Origin: Exobacillus caeni
GTDB taxonomy: Bacteria; Bacillota; Bacilli; Bacillales; Guptibacillaceae
Reading direction: 5' to 3'
Length of the DNA stretch: 64,000 bases
Assembly (NCBI RefSeq): GCF_005747095.1
Contig: NZ_SWLG01000005.1
Coordinates: forward strand, 1-64,000
Below, in pieces: positions 25,060 to 35,000 of this stretch. The notes beneath the pieces were generated by a model. It did no database searches. It had not been told where the DNA came from and was given only the letters and a program-made list of their open reading frames with translations. How positions within the stretch are numbered: position 1 is the stretch's first letter; every line of letters starts with the position of its first letter. The translations under genes were made by a program, and so were the position numbers.

Positions 25060-25557
25060 TTATAGCAACTTAGCCATATAAAATTCGTCTACAAACTCTC
25101 CATCAACAATAAGAGAATTTCGTTTTAACCCCTCCACGTAAAAACCTGCTTTTCCATACAAGTATAAAGCGGCACGGTTATGTTTCATAACAGTAAGTTC
25201 AAGCCGTTTGATACCATTTTTTATCGCCCATTCTTCCATTTTTTCAAAAAGACTGGTACCTATTCCCTGGCCGGTATATTTCTGCAATATGCCACAAACC
25301 AGATAGCATGCATGTTTATTACGGTTGCAGTTCCCGCCGTTCGCCAATAAAAAGCCCACGATATCTTCTTCGTTTTCCACAACAAAAACACGCTTGTTAT
25401 CCTTTCCTATGAATGTTTCCAATTGTTTTCTTTGCTCCACTTCCGTCGTTTTGCGTTCATCTGGCTCAAAGAGCATAAATTTGGTTTCCCTATCTAACTT
25501 CTTTAAAAGCTTTAAAAACGCCCTGGCGTCATCTGGAATTGCTTCTCTTATTATCAT
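25060..25557 (-). CDS. GNAT N-acetyltransferase
   Basis: A 165-residue acetyltransferase. IIREAIPDDARAF starts the fold; the acetyl-CoA loop is QKYTGQGIGTSLFE (about 100-113), and ELTVMKHNRAALYLYGKAGF (about 126-145) is the C-terminal signature. The YkkB/RimJ-like pattern suggests small-molecule or protein acetylation; the acceptor is unknown. ATG 25557 follows GGGGGAG; an earlier ATG at 25578 is rejected because that ribosome-binding site lies within it. Confidence 0.86.
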   Translation of the reverse strand: MIIREAIPDDARAFLKLLKKLDRETKFMLFEPDERKTTEVEQRKQLETFIGKDNKRVFVVENEEDIVGFLLANGGNCNRNKHACYLVCGILQKYTGQGIGTSLFEKMEEWAIKNGIKRLELTVMKHNRAALYLYGKAGFYVEGLKRNSLIVDGEFVDEFYMAKLL

Positions 25558-25698
25558 GCTACTCCCCCGTATATACATTTAGCCTGAACAACCATTTCTG
25601 TGTTTTGGCTTGTCTTATAGTATCTATATGCTTATAAACATGTTTGATTCTTATACGAATTCTTAAAAATAATCCCAATGACTGTCAGAAAAGAAAAA

Positions 25699-25727
25699 AG
25701 CTGTGATTGATGAAATCAATCACAGCT
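25699..25727 (-). terminator. ctaCDEF terminator
   Basis: Perfect stem AGCTGTGATTGAT / ATCAATCACAGCT with a GAA loop; on the minus strand it is followed by TTTTTTC. Confidence 0.93.
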
Positions 25728-25734
25728 AAAATAA

Positions 25735-26076
25735 TTACCAGATCATCGCTGCACCTGCAGCTACACATGTAGCAGCAACGCCGATCCCGAAGAAAATTCC
25801 CCAGGTAGGATATTGGTGTCCTTTGTGGCTCAAATGCATCCAGATATATAACTGGAATGCAGCTTGAATCCCTGCAAGAACCAGGATAAATAAAATTGCA
25901 AATCGAGTCGAGATAGCTTCACTTGCAACTGCAATGAATGAAAGCATTGTTAAGAAAATCATCATTGCAAAAGAAACAATGTGTTGCTTCAATTCTTTTT
26001 GATGAGCAATTTTATGGTGGATGTCTAAATGACTTTGATCATGCTTCGAAACTGAGTCGTTTTGATGACTTCCCAT
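25735..26076 (-). CDS. ctaF: Cytochrome caa3 oxidase subunit IV
   Basis: A 113-residue subunit IV with three membrane segments (about residues 33-53, 58-80, 90-110) typical of CtaF/QoxD. A histidine-rich N-terminus (HQNDSVSKHDQSHLDIHHK) precedes the first segment. Last gene of the oxidase operon, 5 bp after ctaE. No ctaG gene follows, unlike B. subtilis. Confidence 0.94.
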   Translation of the reverse strand: MGSHQNDSVSKHDQSHLDIHHKIAHQKELKQHIVSFAMMIFLTMLSFIAVASEAISTRFAILFILVLAGIQAAFQLYIWMHLSHKGHQYPTWGIFFGIGVAATCVAAGAAMIW

Positions 26077-26080
26077 TCTT

Positions 26081-26698
26081 TTAGCCCACCTTTCCCATTA
26101 GATAAACTACTGTAAAGATGAATACCCAAACAACGTCAACAAAATGCCAGTATAAAGCAGCAACGTAAAATTTAGGTGCGTTGTACAGGTTCAACCCGCG
26201 TCCGAAGTTACGTACAATCAACAGTGTGATCCAGGAAACCCCGAACAATACGTGGGCACCGTGTGTTCCAACTAATGTATAGAAAGCGGAACCCCATGCG
26301 CTGCTACGAATAGTATGCTCATATTCATGCACATAATGATTGAACTCGTAAATTTCCAGTCCGAGGAAGGAAAAGCCGAGAATTACGGTGATCACTAACC
26401 AGCCGATCATTGCCTTGAAATTTTGTGATTTTAAAGACATCGTTGCAAATACAGCAGTCAAACTACTTGTTAAAAGCAACATGGTCGCAATAAACACCAA
26501 TGGCAGCTCAAAAAGTTCTTGAGATGTTACCCCGCCGTTTGTAGCTTTCCGCAATCCCAGGTATACCCCGAAAAGGGAGGCGAAGAGTACAGTCTCTCCA
26601 CCAAGGAAGAACCAGAATCCAAGAAACTTGTTTTTACCTTCAAGTGTTGCCCGTTCCGGATTGGCAGGCAGCTTGTTCATTGTTTCTTCTGCTCTCAT
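26081..26698 (-). CDS. ctaE: Cytochrome caa3 oxidase subunit III
   Basis: A 205-residue subunit III with five membrane segments, starting around residue 28. The conserved GTHGAHVLFGVSW (about 143-155) and ALYWHFVDVVWVFIF (about 182-196) mark haem-copper oxidase subunit III. Its ATG overlaps the ctaD stop codon as ATGA, so translation is probably coupled. Confidence 0.97.
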   Translation of the reverse strand: MRAEETMNKLPANPERATLEGKNKFLGFWFFLGGETVLFASLFGVYLGLRKATNGGVTSQELFELPLVFIATMLLLTSSLTAVFATMSLKSQNFKAMIGWLVITVILGFSFLGLEIYEFNHYVHEYEHTIRSSAWGSAFYTLVGTHGAHVLFGVSWITLLIVRNFGRGLNLYNAPKFYVAALYWHFVDVVWVFIFTVVYLMGKVG

Positions 26699-28533
26699 TT
26701 GCCGTCAACCCCCTCACTAGGCAAGTCTTCTTTATGAATATGATAACCATGATAATCGATGACAGAACGCAGGAACATCATAGCAAATGTCAGCACAAGT
26801 CCGCCGATTGCAATTGCCCAGCTGCTATAGATCGCTGAAAGTGCTGCGATAAACAAACCGACCGCCATCATGAATGGCAGAATTGATGAATCTGGCATAT
26901 GGATGTCATCTAGCGGCTCCGCTGGAGTCATCGTTTTGTTACCTGCACGTTTTTCAAGCCAGAATGCGTCTAGTCCGCGAACCAATGGAGTTTGTGCAAA
27001 GTTATACTCCGGCGGCGGAGAAGAAATTGCCCATTCAAGTGTACGTGCATCCCATGGGTCGTTTGAAGCTTTTTTGCCAGCAACAGACGTTTGGATGATA
27101 TTCCAGAGCATCACAATTGTTGCTACTCCCATTAAGAAAGCTCCGATAGAACTTACAAAGTTTGCTGTCTCCAATTCCTGTCCGGAAAGGTATGTGTATA
27201 CACGACGAGGCATACCCATCAGTCCAAGGAAATGCTGCGGGAAGAACGTCAAATGGAATCCGATAAAGAATAACCAGAAATGGATTTTACCAAGTGTTTC
27301 GTTCAGCATGCGACCGAAAATTTTTGGCCACCAGTAGTACATTCCTGCAAATAGACCAAACACTACCCCACCTACGATAACGTAGTGAAAGTGTGCAACT
27401 ACGAAGTAGCTGTCATGATACTGATAGTCAGCGGGTGGAACACTCAGCATAACCCCTGTCATACCACCAAGAACAAATGATGGGATAAATCCTACAGCCC
27501 AGAGGTTAGCTGTCGTGAAAACAACTTTTCCTCCCCACATGGTGAACAGCCAGTTAAAGATCTTAACACCAGTCGGTACTGCGATCAACATTGTAGCAAC
27601 CGCGAAAATAGAGTTAGCGATAGGGCCCAGACCAACTGTAAACATATGGTGAACCCATACCATGAAGCCTAAGAACCCGATCAATGCTGTCGCAAAAACC
27701 ATTGCAGAGTAACCGAATAGTCTCTTTTTAGCCATTACAGGAATGACCTCAGAAAAGATTCCGAATGCCGGAAGAATTAAGATATAAACCTCCGGATGAC
27801 CAAAGATCCAGAATAAGTGCTCATAAATAATTGGGTTACCGCCTGCTTCAGCCGCGAAGAATTGCGTGCCGAATAGACGATCTAACATTAACAGCGCTAA
27901 TCCTATTGTTAACGCCGGGAAAGCGAAAAGGATCAATCCTGAAGTAATAAACGTTGTCCATGTGAATAGAGGCATTCTCATAAACGTCATACCAGGTGCC
28001 CTCATGTTAACAATCGTCACGAGGAAATTTATCCCCCCGATAAGTGTACCGATACCGGAAATTTGCAGACCTAATACATAAAAGTCTACTCCGTTACCAG
28101 GACTTGTTGTGGATAATGGTGCATATCCTGTCCAACCTGCATCCGGCGAACCGCCAAGGAACCAGCCAAGGTTAAGCATGATACCTCCGGCAGTGAACAG
28201 CCAGTATCCAAGTGAGTTTACAAATGGAAACGCTACATCACGCGCACCGATTTGCAATGGAACAATCGCGTTAAAAAATCCAAAAACGAGCGGCATCGCT
28301 GCCAGGAAGATCATTGTTGTACCGTGCATTGTCAAGAGTTCGTTAAACGTTTGTGCGCCAACGAAGTTATTTTCCGGATACAACAATTGTATACGAATCA
28401 AAATTGCTTCTAATCCACCGAGCAAGAAAAAGAATGCTCCAGTAGCGAGATAAAGAATCCCGATTTTCTTATGGTCGACTGTAGTTAACCAATCCCAGAT
28501 CGGGTTTTTCTTTTTTTGTGCATGTGCAGACAC
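26695..28533 (-). CDS. ctaD: Cytochrome caa3 oxidase subunit I
   Basis: A 612-residue catalytic subunit with 12-14 membrane segments. It binds haem a and the haem a3-CuB centre that reduces oxygen to water and pumps protons. The haem a ligand is in TMHGTTMIF (about 69-77), the CuB-Tyr motif is WIFGHPEVYILILP (about 242-255), the two further CuB histidines are HH (about 291-292), and HDSYFVVAHFHYVI (about 377-390) has the a3 and a ligands. All key residues are present. It starts with GTG. Confidence 0.98.
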   Translation of the reverse strand: MSAHAQKKKNPIWDWLTTVDHKKIGILYLATGAFFFLLGGLEAILIRIQLLYPENNFVGAQTFNELLTMHGTTMIFLAAMPLVFGFFNAIVPLQIGARDVAFPFVNSLGYWLFTAGGIMLNLGWFLGGSPDAGWTGYAPLSTTSPGNGVDFYVLGLQISGIGTLIGGINFLVTIVNMRAPGMTFMRMPLFTWTTFITSGLILFAFPALTIGLALLMLDRLFGTQFFAAEAGGNPIIYEHLFWIFGHPEVYILILPAFGIFSEVIPVMAKKRLFGYSAMVFATALIGFLGFMVWVHHMFTVGLGPIANSIFAVATMLIAVPTGVKIFNWLFTMWGGKVVFTTANLWAVGFIPSFVLGGMTGVMLSVPPADYQYHDSYFVVAHFHYVIVGGVVFGLFAGMYYWWPKIFGRMLNETLGKIHFWLFFIGFHLTFFPQHFLGLMGMPRRVYTYLSGQELETANFVSSIGAFLMGVATIVMLWNIIQTSVAGKKASNDPWDARTLEWAISSPPPEYNFAQTPLVRGLDAFWLEKRAGNKTMTPAEPLDDIHMPDSSILPFMMAVGLFIAALSAIYSSWAIAIGGLVLTFAMMFLRSVIDYHGYHIHKEDLPSEGVDGK

Positions 28534-28562
28534 TTATATTAACCTCCTTTTTTCAACGGTTG

Positions 28563-29588
28563 TTATTCTCCATCAACTTTTAGACCCATTAAGTATTCAG
28601 CTAAAGCATCCAATTCGTCATCACTTAACTGTTTGCCGAATTGAGGCATGTTGTTTCCTGTTTTGATATCCTGAGGGTTTTTAATCCACTTTTTAAGGTT
28701 CTCTTCATTGTGCTCCAGGATACCAGCAATCGTTGTTCGGTCACCAAAGCTTGTAAGGTTAGGACCAACATTGCTTCCCTCGTTGCCAATCGCGTGACAT
28801 CCAATACAGTTAGCCTGGAAGATTTCTTGCCCTTGTGCCGCTAAATCACCTTCAGGCTCGCCTTTTGCTGCTTTCATCTTATCAGCCCATGCCATGAAAT
28901 CCTTTTTGTCTTTTACGATAACTTTAAAGTCCATCAATGCATGTGAAGGTCCGCAAAGCTCAGCACATTTTCCAAAATATGTACCTGCCTCGTCTGCTTT
29001 TAACCACATTAAGTTTTCAGTTGCAGTGTTCGTATCCATTTTTCCTCCGATAGCCGGAACCCAGAACGAATGGATAACATCCTTGGATTTAAGGTTAAAG
29101 TATACTTTTTCACCTGCAGGCATATAAAGGTCCTGTGATGTTTTCACTTCTAAATCCGGATACTCGAATTCCCACCAGTATTGGTGCGCAGTGACATTAA
29201 CACGAATAGCATCTTTCGGAATTTTCTCCTCATCAGGATCAAGAGCGAATGTCGTCATAACAGTAGGAACAGCCAGGATAAGGAGTAAAATAATCGGAAT
29301 AGTAGTCCATAGAATCTCTAGCGTTACATTTCCTTCTGTTTGTTCTGGAATTTCATTGTCACCTTTGCGCCTTCTAAACTTAAGCAAGACGACAGTATAA
29401 ATAATAGCTACTACAATGAAGACTCCAATCATGATGTACAAGCTTAACATCATCAAGTTAAATTGCATTCTAGCCCCTTCACCCTGTGGAAGCAGAGCTG
29501 ACAGTTGCTCATTACCGCAACCTGTAAGTGTTAACGCCATTACCGCAAGAAGTGGTAAAAAACGCCAAACATTCTTCCAACGTCTCAT
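28563..29588 (-). CDS. ctaC: Cytochrome caa3 oxidase subunit II with cytochrome c domain
   Basis: A 341-residue lipoprotein subunit. The lipobox is LTLTGC (Cys about 24), then two membrane segments (about 45-70, 88-112), a CuA cupredoxin domain with the ligand set CAELCGPSHALM (about 207-218), and a fused cytochrome c domain with CIGCH (about 262-266) and a later Met in NNMPQFGK. The fusion identifies a caa3-type oxidase that accepts electrons from cytochrome c. First gene of ctaCDEF, after the ctaB stem-loop. Confidence 0.98.
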   Translation of the reverse strand: MRRWKNVWRFLPLLAVMALTLTGCGNEQLSALLPQGEGARMQFNLMMLSLYIMIGVFIVVAIIYTVVLLKFRRRKGDNEIPEQTEGNVTLEILWTTIPIILLLILAVPTVMTTFALDPDEEKIPKDAIRVNVTAHQYWWEFEYPDLEVKTSQDLYMPAGEKVYFNLKSKDVIHSFWVPAIGGKMDTNTATENLMWLKADEAGTYFGKCAELCGPSHALMDFKVIVKDKKDFMAWADKMKAAKGEPEGDLAAQGQEIFQANCIGCHAIGNEGSNVGPNLTSFGDRTTIAGILEHNEENLKKWIKNPQDIKTGNNMPQFGKQLSDDELDALAEYLMGLKVDGE

Positions 29589-29643
29589 TCTTTAATAACC
29601 CTCACTTTCTCAGTAAAATCATTTTAAAAAAATATATTAAGAC

Positions 29644-29686
29644 AAAGTGATGCAAAGCAGAATGAAGCCGCTTTGCACATCACTTT
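29644..29686 (-). terminator. ctaB-ctaC intercistronic stem-loop
   Basis: Strong stem AAAGTGATG-CAAAGC / GCTTTGCACATCACTTT in the 126-bp gap between ctaB and ctaC. On the minus strand the nearest T7 run is 13 bases after the stem, so it may be a weak terminator or an mRNA stabiliser/processing site that sets different levels for ctaB and ctaCDEF. Confidence 0.6.
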
Positions 29687-29714
29687 AAATCTAACCAGAG
29701 CCAGTAAATTCCGA

Positions 29715-30656
29715 TTAAGGATTTACATTTACTGCAATCATTAAGATGAACAGTATCGTTAAATAGTTTAAAGAATAAACAAACATGATCCTTGCCCACT
29801 TCAAGTCATCTTTCATAAAGAAGCCGGCAATTCCTATTGCTAACCAGCCTGCTCCCAAAACGGATGCTGCTATGATATAAACAGTTCCGAAAGAATAAAG
29901 GAGCAATGACACTGGGATCAATGCAGCTATATAAATTACCATCTGGCGCTTTGTCATTTCGAAGCCAGCAACTACCGGCAGCATCGGGATTCCCGCATCT
30001 CGATAGTCGTCAACTCTCTTCATGGCTAATGCCAGGAAATGAGGCGGCTGCCATAGGAACATAATCAAAAACATTCCCCATGCGATCGGATGAAGGTTCG
30101 GGTCTACTGCAGCCCAGCCGATCATTGGAGGCATCGCTCCTGAGAAGGAACCAATAACGGTGTTTAAAGAGGTGGTCCTTTTAGTCCACATCGTATACAA
30201 AACAACATATATAATCAAGCCAAGCAGTCCAAGCAAGGCTGCCATGGGTTCAGTTATATATAATAATACTGTGCCCAATGCTGATAAAGACAAACCTACC
30301 CATAAAACCTGGTTGGCTGGAATTTTACCAGTAACAGAAGGGCGTGTATTTGTTCTTGCCATCAGTTGGTCAATATCCCGGTCAATGAAATTGTTAAGTG
30401 AAGTTCCCCCTGCAACAACAAATGCTGTTCCTAAAATGGCAAGGATGAGCACATGTAAATTTGCAAAAAGGTTAAAATCCGTTACCACAGAGGCAATCCA
30501 GATTCCAGTAAACGTTGTGATCAGATTATTAAGGACGATTCCGACTTTTGTAAGCGTTAAAAAATCTTTCCACGTTCCGGTAGGATTTGCTTCTGATAAG
30601 GGACCAGGTTCCATTACTTTGTTTGCTGCTTCATAAGCAGTTCTTGTTTTACTCAC
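29715..30656 (-). CDS. ctaB: Protohaem IX farnesyltransferase (haem O synthase)
   Basis: A 313-residue UbiA-family prenyltransferase. It adds the farnesyl group to haem B to give haem O, which ctaA turns into haem A for the caa3 oxidase. The first Asp-rich site is [16 protein letters not shown] (about 89-104); the second is YRDAGIPML (about 220-228). Nine membrane segments follow the family pattern. A longer ATG frame to 30707 exists, but AAAGGAGGTGGAGAAA directly precedes GTG 30656, which gives the family length. Confidence 0.97.
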   Translation of the reverse strand: MSKTRTAYEAANKVMEPGPLSEANPTGTWKDFLTLTKVGIVLNNLITTFTGIWIASVVTDFNLFANLHVLILAILGTAFVVAGGTSLNNFIDRDIDQLMARTNTRPSVTGKIPANQVLWVGLSLSALGTVLLYITEPMAALLGLLGLIIYVVLYTMWTKRTTSLNTVIGSFSGAMPPMIGWAAVDPNLHPIAWGMFLIMFLWQPPHFLALAMKRVDDYRDAGIPMLPVVAGFEMTKRQMVIYIAALIPVSLLLYSFGTVYIIAASVLGAGWLAIGIAGFFMKDDLKWARIMFVYSLNYLTILFILMIAVNVNP

Positions 30657-31087
30657 TTTCTCCACCTCCTTTAATTGGTCGGTTGCTTCTAAAAAAGAGG
30701 TCTCCATAAGTTGTATGGAGGCAATTTATCATTTGAAACAAGCCATTTGCATGGCTGTTCTGATAACAAGGAAAAGACTTATTCAATGTAACCCCTCCCC
30801 GGGCATTTGTCTATACCCAACTATATAAAAATAACGGTAAAATTGGAAGTGTTCTTGTTTATTCACAACTTATTATTATATGAATCGCTAAATTATGATA
30901 AGATATTTAGCAGTTTATAATCCTTTTACATTATAAACGAATCTACTAGTTTTGTATACTTCATCAGACAATCATAATGGCGAACCTTTTCAGTTTTAAA
31001 AAGTTGTGATTCAAGTCACAAGAACAAAGCAATCATCATGATTTATTGTACTATTTTTCAAAGCAATTTTGTAAAGAAGGTGTAATT
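30657..31087. promoter_or_regulatory. ctaB-ctaA divergent control region
   Basis: A 431-bp divergent region between the two haem A genes. It holds the ribosome-binding site for ctaB, AT-rich sequence (roughly 30840-30960), a candidate Fnr/Rex palindrome at 31004-31021 and the ctaA ribosome-binding site (GAAGG near 31076-31080). No open frame is convincing. The ResD site known from B. subtilis could not be identified by eye. Confidence 0.6.
31004..31021. promoter_or_regulatory. Fnr/Rex-like operator upstream of ctaA
   Basis: Perfect 18-bp palindrome with TTGTGA and TCACAA arms around TTCAAG. It matches the Fnr/CRP-type core TGTGA-N6-TCACA at all ten positions and Rex (TTGTGAAnnnnTTCACAA) at 12 of 14 defined positions. 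It lies 66 bp before the ctaA start, so it could control oxygen- or redox-dependent haem A synthesis. Confidence 0.55.
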
Positions 31088-31981
31088 GTGAATAAATTGT
31101 TGAAAATTTACTCAGTCTTGACATCATTTGGAATGCTACTGGTTCTTTTGATGGGGGCTATAGTTACCAAAACGGGGTCAGGAGAAGGTTGCGGGAATTC
31201 ATGGCCATTATGTTATGGGCAGGTTCTGCCTACTGCCCCCGAGTTAGAAACGATCATCGAATACAGCCATCGTGTCGTTTCTGCTGCACTCGGATTCATG
31301 GTCATTATCCTGGCAATCTGGACATGGAAAAAAATAGGTCGTGTAAGGGAGACGAAATTTCTAGCTTTCATGTCAGTCTTCTTGATCGTTTTCCAGGGAT
31401 TGCTCGGAGCAGCAGCAGTAGTTTGGGGACAATCTGACACCGTTCTTGCAGCCCACTTCGGTATTTCGCTTGCTAGCTTCGCGAGTGTTGTCTTACTGAC
31501 AGTTCTAGTTTTTGAACATTCTAGAATGCCAGAAGGGTATGTTCCTTCTATACCAAAGCGGATCAGGGTGCAGATATATCTTTTAACAACTTATGTTTAT
31601 GTGGTTGTTTACACGGGTGCGCTCGTTCGGCATACAGGATCAAGTATGGCGTGTTCGACATGGCCGCTATGTAATGGGTACTTGATTCCTCCGCTATCAG
31701 GACAGGTTGCAGTTCAATTTTTCCACAGAGTAGCAGCTGCGATTGCATTCTTATGGCTTCTTAGCTTAGTGATCCAGGCTTTAAAAATTTTTAAAGAAGA
31801 AAAAGTGGTTTATTGGAGTTTTATTATTAGCTTTTTGCTTATTTTATCGCAAGTGACAACAGGTGCGTTAATTATTATAACGGAATTAAATATGTTTATC
31901 GCTTTAGCGCACGGACTTTTTATCGCTGGATTGTTTACCGTTTTGACGTACTTAATCATGCTCTCCCTTCGGAATAAGTAA
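31088..31981 (+). CDS. ctaA: Haem A synthase
   Basis: A 297-residue integral membrane protein with eight membrane segments that oxidises haem O to haem A. The haem-ligand histidines are conserved: YSHRVVSAALG (about 59-69), HFGISLAS (about 124-131), FFHRVAAAIAF (about 214-224) and AHGLF (about 275-279). Two cysteine pairs (GCGNSWPLCYG, CSTWPLCNG) lie on the outer side as in B. subtilis CtaA. GTG 31088 follows GAAGGTGTAATT and is preferred to the ATG at 31046. Confidence 0.97.
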   Translation: MNKLLKIYSVLTSFGMLLVLLMGAIVTKTGSGEGCGNSWPLCYGQVLPTAPELETIIEYSHRVVSAALGFMVIILAIWTWKKIGRVRETKFLAFMSVFLIVFQGLLGAAAVVWGQSDTVLAAHFGISLASFASVVLLTVLVFEHSRMPEGYVPSIPKRIRVQIYLLTTYVYVVVYTGALVRHTGSSMACSTWPLCNGYLIPPLSGQVAVQFFHRVAAAIAFLWLLSLVIQALKIFKEEKVVYWSFIISFLLILSQVTTGALIIITELNMFIALAHGLFIAGLFTVLTYLIMLSLRNK

Positions 31982-32017
31982 CAAACCATTTTTTAAAGGC
32001 ATTACGCTATAACTAGA

Positions 32018-32056
32018 AAAAAAGAGACCGCCTCGTGTCTAAGGCAGTCTCTTTTT
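32018..32056. terminator. ctaA/pyc bidirectional terminator
   Basis: Stem AAAAAGAGACCGCCT / AGGCAGTCTCTTTTT between converging genes. Confidence 0.9.
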
Positions 32057-32063
32057 CTATTGC

Positions 32064-35000
32064 TTACACTAGTTCGACCAATAAGTCACCGGGCTGTATC
32101 GCTTCTCCACTGGTTACATAAACTTCTTTTACCGTGCCCGCAAAAGGCGCCTGTACTGTTGTTTCCATTTTCATCGCTTCCGTTATCATGATGTGGTCGC
32201 CTTTATTAATCTTTTCCCCTTTTTCAACAAGGTTCTTAATTACCGTTCCAGGCATTGTGGCACCAATATGATTGGGATTATTTCTATCAGCCTTCGGTTT
32301 TGCTGTAACTGCTGACTTAACGTTCTCATCCTTGATCATAACTTCTCGCGGCTGCCCGTTTAGTTCAAAGTAAAGCGTTCGCTTTCCTTCTAAATTCGGT
32401 TCGCCTATCGAAACAAGTTTTACGATTAATGTCTTACCCTGCTCTATCTCAACTTCAATTTCCTCTCCTAATCTCATCCCGTATAGGAAAGTCGGAGTGT
32501 CCAGTACGGAAACATCGCCGAACAAGTCTTTCACCTGTTCGTATTCCATATACACTTTCGGGTAAAGGGCATATGAGATAAGGTCATGGCTTGTAATCTG
32601 GCGGTTCAGCTTATGGTAAAGCGTCTCTCTCATGTCAGTGAAATCAACTGGTTCCAATAATTCACCTGGCCTTGATTGAACCGCTTCTCTACCTTTAAGA
32701 ATGATTTGTTGAAGTTCTTTCGGAAATCCGCCATATGGCTGTCCGAGATACCCCTGGAAAAATTCGACAACAGAATCAGGAAAATCTAACTTGTCTCCTT
32801 TTTCATAGATCGAATCTTCTGTAAGGTCATTCTGGACCATGTATAGGGCCATATCCCCAACTACTTTAGAGGATGGGGTAACTTTAACAATATCTCCAAA
32901 CATTTCATTTACACGGCGATACATCCGTTTCACTTCATCCCAGCGGTCTCCCAGTCCAACCGCTTTGGCCTGCTGCTGCAGGTTGCTGTACTGGCCTCCC
33001 GGCATCTCGTGTTCGTATATTTCAGTATGCGGAGAATTCATGCCGCTTTCGAACCCTTGATAATATTTACGGGTATCTTCCCAATAATGCGAAAGTTTTT
33101 CCATCGCGCTTATATCGACATTCGGCTGTCTTTCCGTCCCCTCGAGTGAATAATAAAGGCTGTTTGCACTTGGCTGGGATGTCATTCCTGCCATCGAGCT
33201 AATCGCCACATCAACGATATCCACTCCAGCTTCTACTGCCCTGGCATAGGTATAGAGGCCGTTCCCGCTGGTATCATGTGTATGCAAATGAATAGGTATC
33301 GATATCGTTTCTTTTAATGTCGAGACCAGTTCATATGCAGACTGCGGCTTCAATAGCCCTGCCATATCTTTTATACCAAGAATATGGGCACCGGATTGCT
33401 CAAGCTCTCTTGCCATGTCTTTGTAATAATTTAAATTATACTTAGTTCGAGCAGGATCAGAGATATCTCCTGTATAGCAAATGGAAGCTTCAGCGATTTT
33501 GCCTGTAGACCGTACCGAGTCGATCGCAAGCCTCATGCCTTCCACCCAGTTTAAACTGTCAAATATCCTGAAAACATCAATTCCTGCTTCTGCTGATTTA
33601 TCAACGAATTCTTTTATTAGATTATCAGGATAGTTTTTATAGCCGACCGCATTGGAAGATCTGAGCAGCATCTGGAATAAAAGATTTGGAGCCTTTTCCC
33701 TTAGCTTTAATAGACGGTCCCACGGATCTTCTTTTAAAAACCTTAATGCAACATCAAAGGTCGCACCACCCCACATCTCAAGGGAAAACAAGTCTGGAAG
33801 CATCCGTGCAGTAGGTTCCGCAATACGGACAAGGTCATTCGTACGAACCCTCGTCGCCAAAAGAGACTGATGGCTATCCCTGAAAGTCGTATCTGTCAAC
33901 AGCACTTCTTTTTGTTCTTTCACCCAGTCTACAAGTCCGTCTGCTCCCCGCTCATCAAGAATCTGCTTTGTCCCGGAAGGTACCGGCTCAGAATACTTGA
34001 TCTTAGGCATCCTCGGTTTGTCAAAGAGCGGTTTTTTCTTTTGGTCCAGTCCCGGAAAGCCATTAATGGTTATCGTTCCAATATAGGAAAGCATTTTAGT
34101 CCCGCGGTCTTTTCGTTTTGGGAACACAAAAAGTTCAGGTGATGTATCAATGAAAGAAGTGTCATAGTTTCCTGAAAGGAAGTTTTCATGTGTAACAACA
34201 TTTTCCAGGAACTCGGTGTTTGTTTTTATTCCCCTTATCCTGAATTCCTTTAAATTTCGAAGCATTTTGGCTGCAGCCTGTTCAAAACTAAGCGCCCATG
34301 TTGAAACTTTCACCAGCAAAGAATCATAATACGGTGTTATCACAGCTCCCTGGAATCCATTTCCTGCATCCAGCCTGACTCCAAATCCTCCACCCGTCCG
34401 ATAAGCCATAATTTTCCCTGTATCGGGCATAAAGTTGTTCTCAGGGTCCTCTGTGGTTACCCTGGACTGGATCGCATATCCATGGCAATGGATATCTTCT
34501 TGCATCGGGATAGCCAGTGAAGGGCCATGGAGTTGTTCTCCCTCTGCAATTTTAATCTGGGACTGAACGATATCGATTCCTGTTATCATCTCTGTGATCG
34601 TATGTTCAACCTGCACCCGGGGATTTACTTCGATAAAGAAAAACTCTTCATCCGGCGTAACCAGAAATTCTACTGTTCCCGCATTAATATATTCAACGTT
34701 CTCCGCTAGCTGGACAGCCGCGTCACAAATTGCGACTCTTGTTTCTTCCTTAAGGGAAACGCTTGGTGCAACTTCTACTACTTTCTGGTGCCTTCTCTGC
34801 ACAGAACAGTCTCTCTCGTATAAATGAACGATGTTGCCGTGTTTATCTGCAAGGATCTGAACTTCAATGTGTTTTGGATTTTCAATAAATTTTTCTACAT
34901 ACACATCATCCTGGCCGAAAGCTGCCTTAGCTTCTGATTTAGCACGGTCATAAGCCTCGGAAACTGCCTCCTCGCTTCGAACAATCCTCATTCCACGGCC

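Noticed and set aside
26870-28453. Plus-strand frames inside ctaD
   Set aside because: Shadows of the conserved oxidase gene, with no ribosome-binding sites or family similarity.
32839-34827. Several plus-strand frames inside pyc
   Set aside because: They are antisense shadows of a full-length, well-conserved gene.
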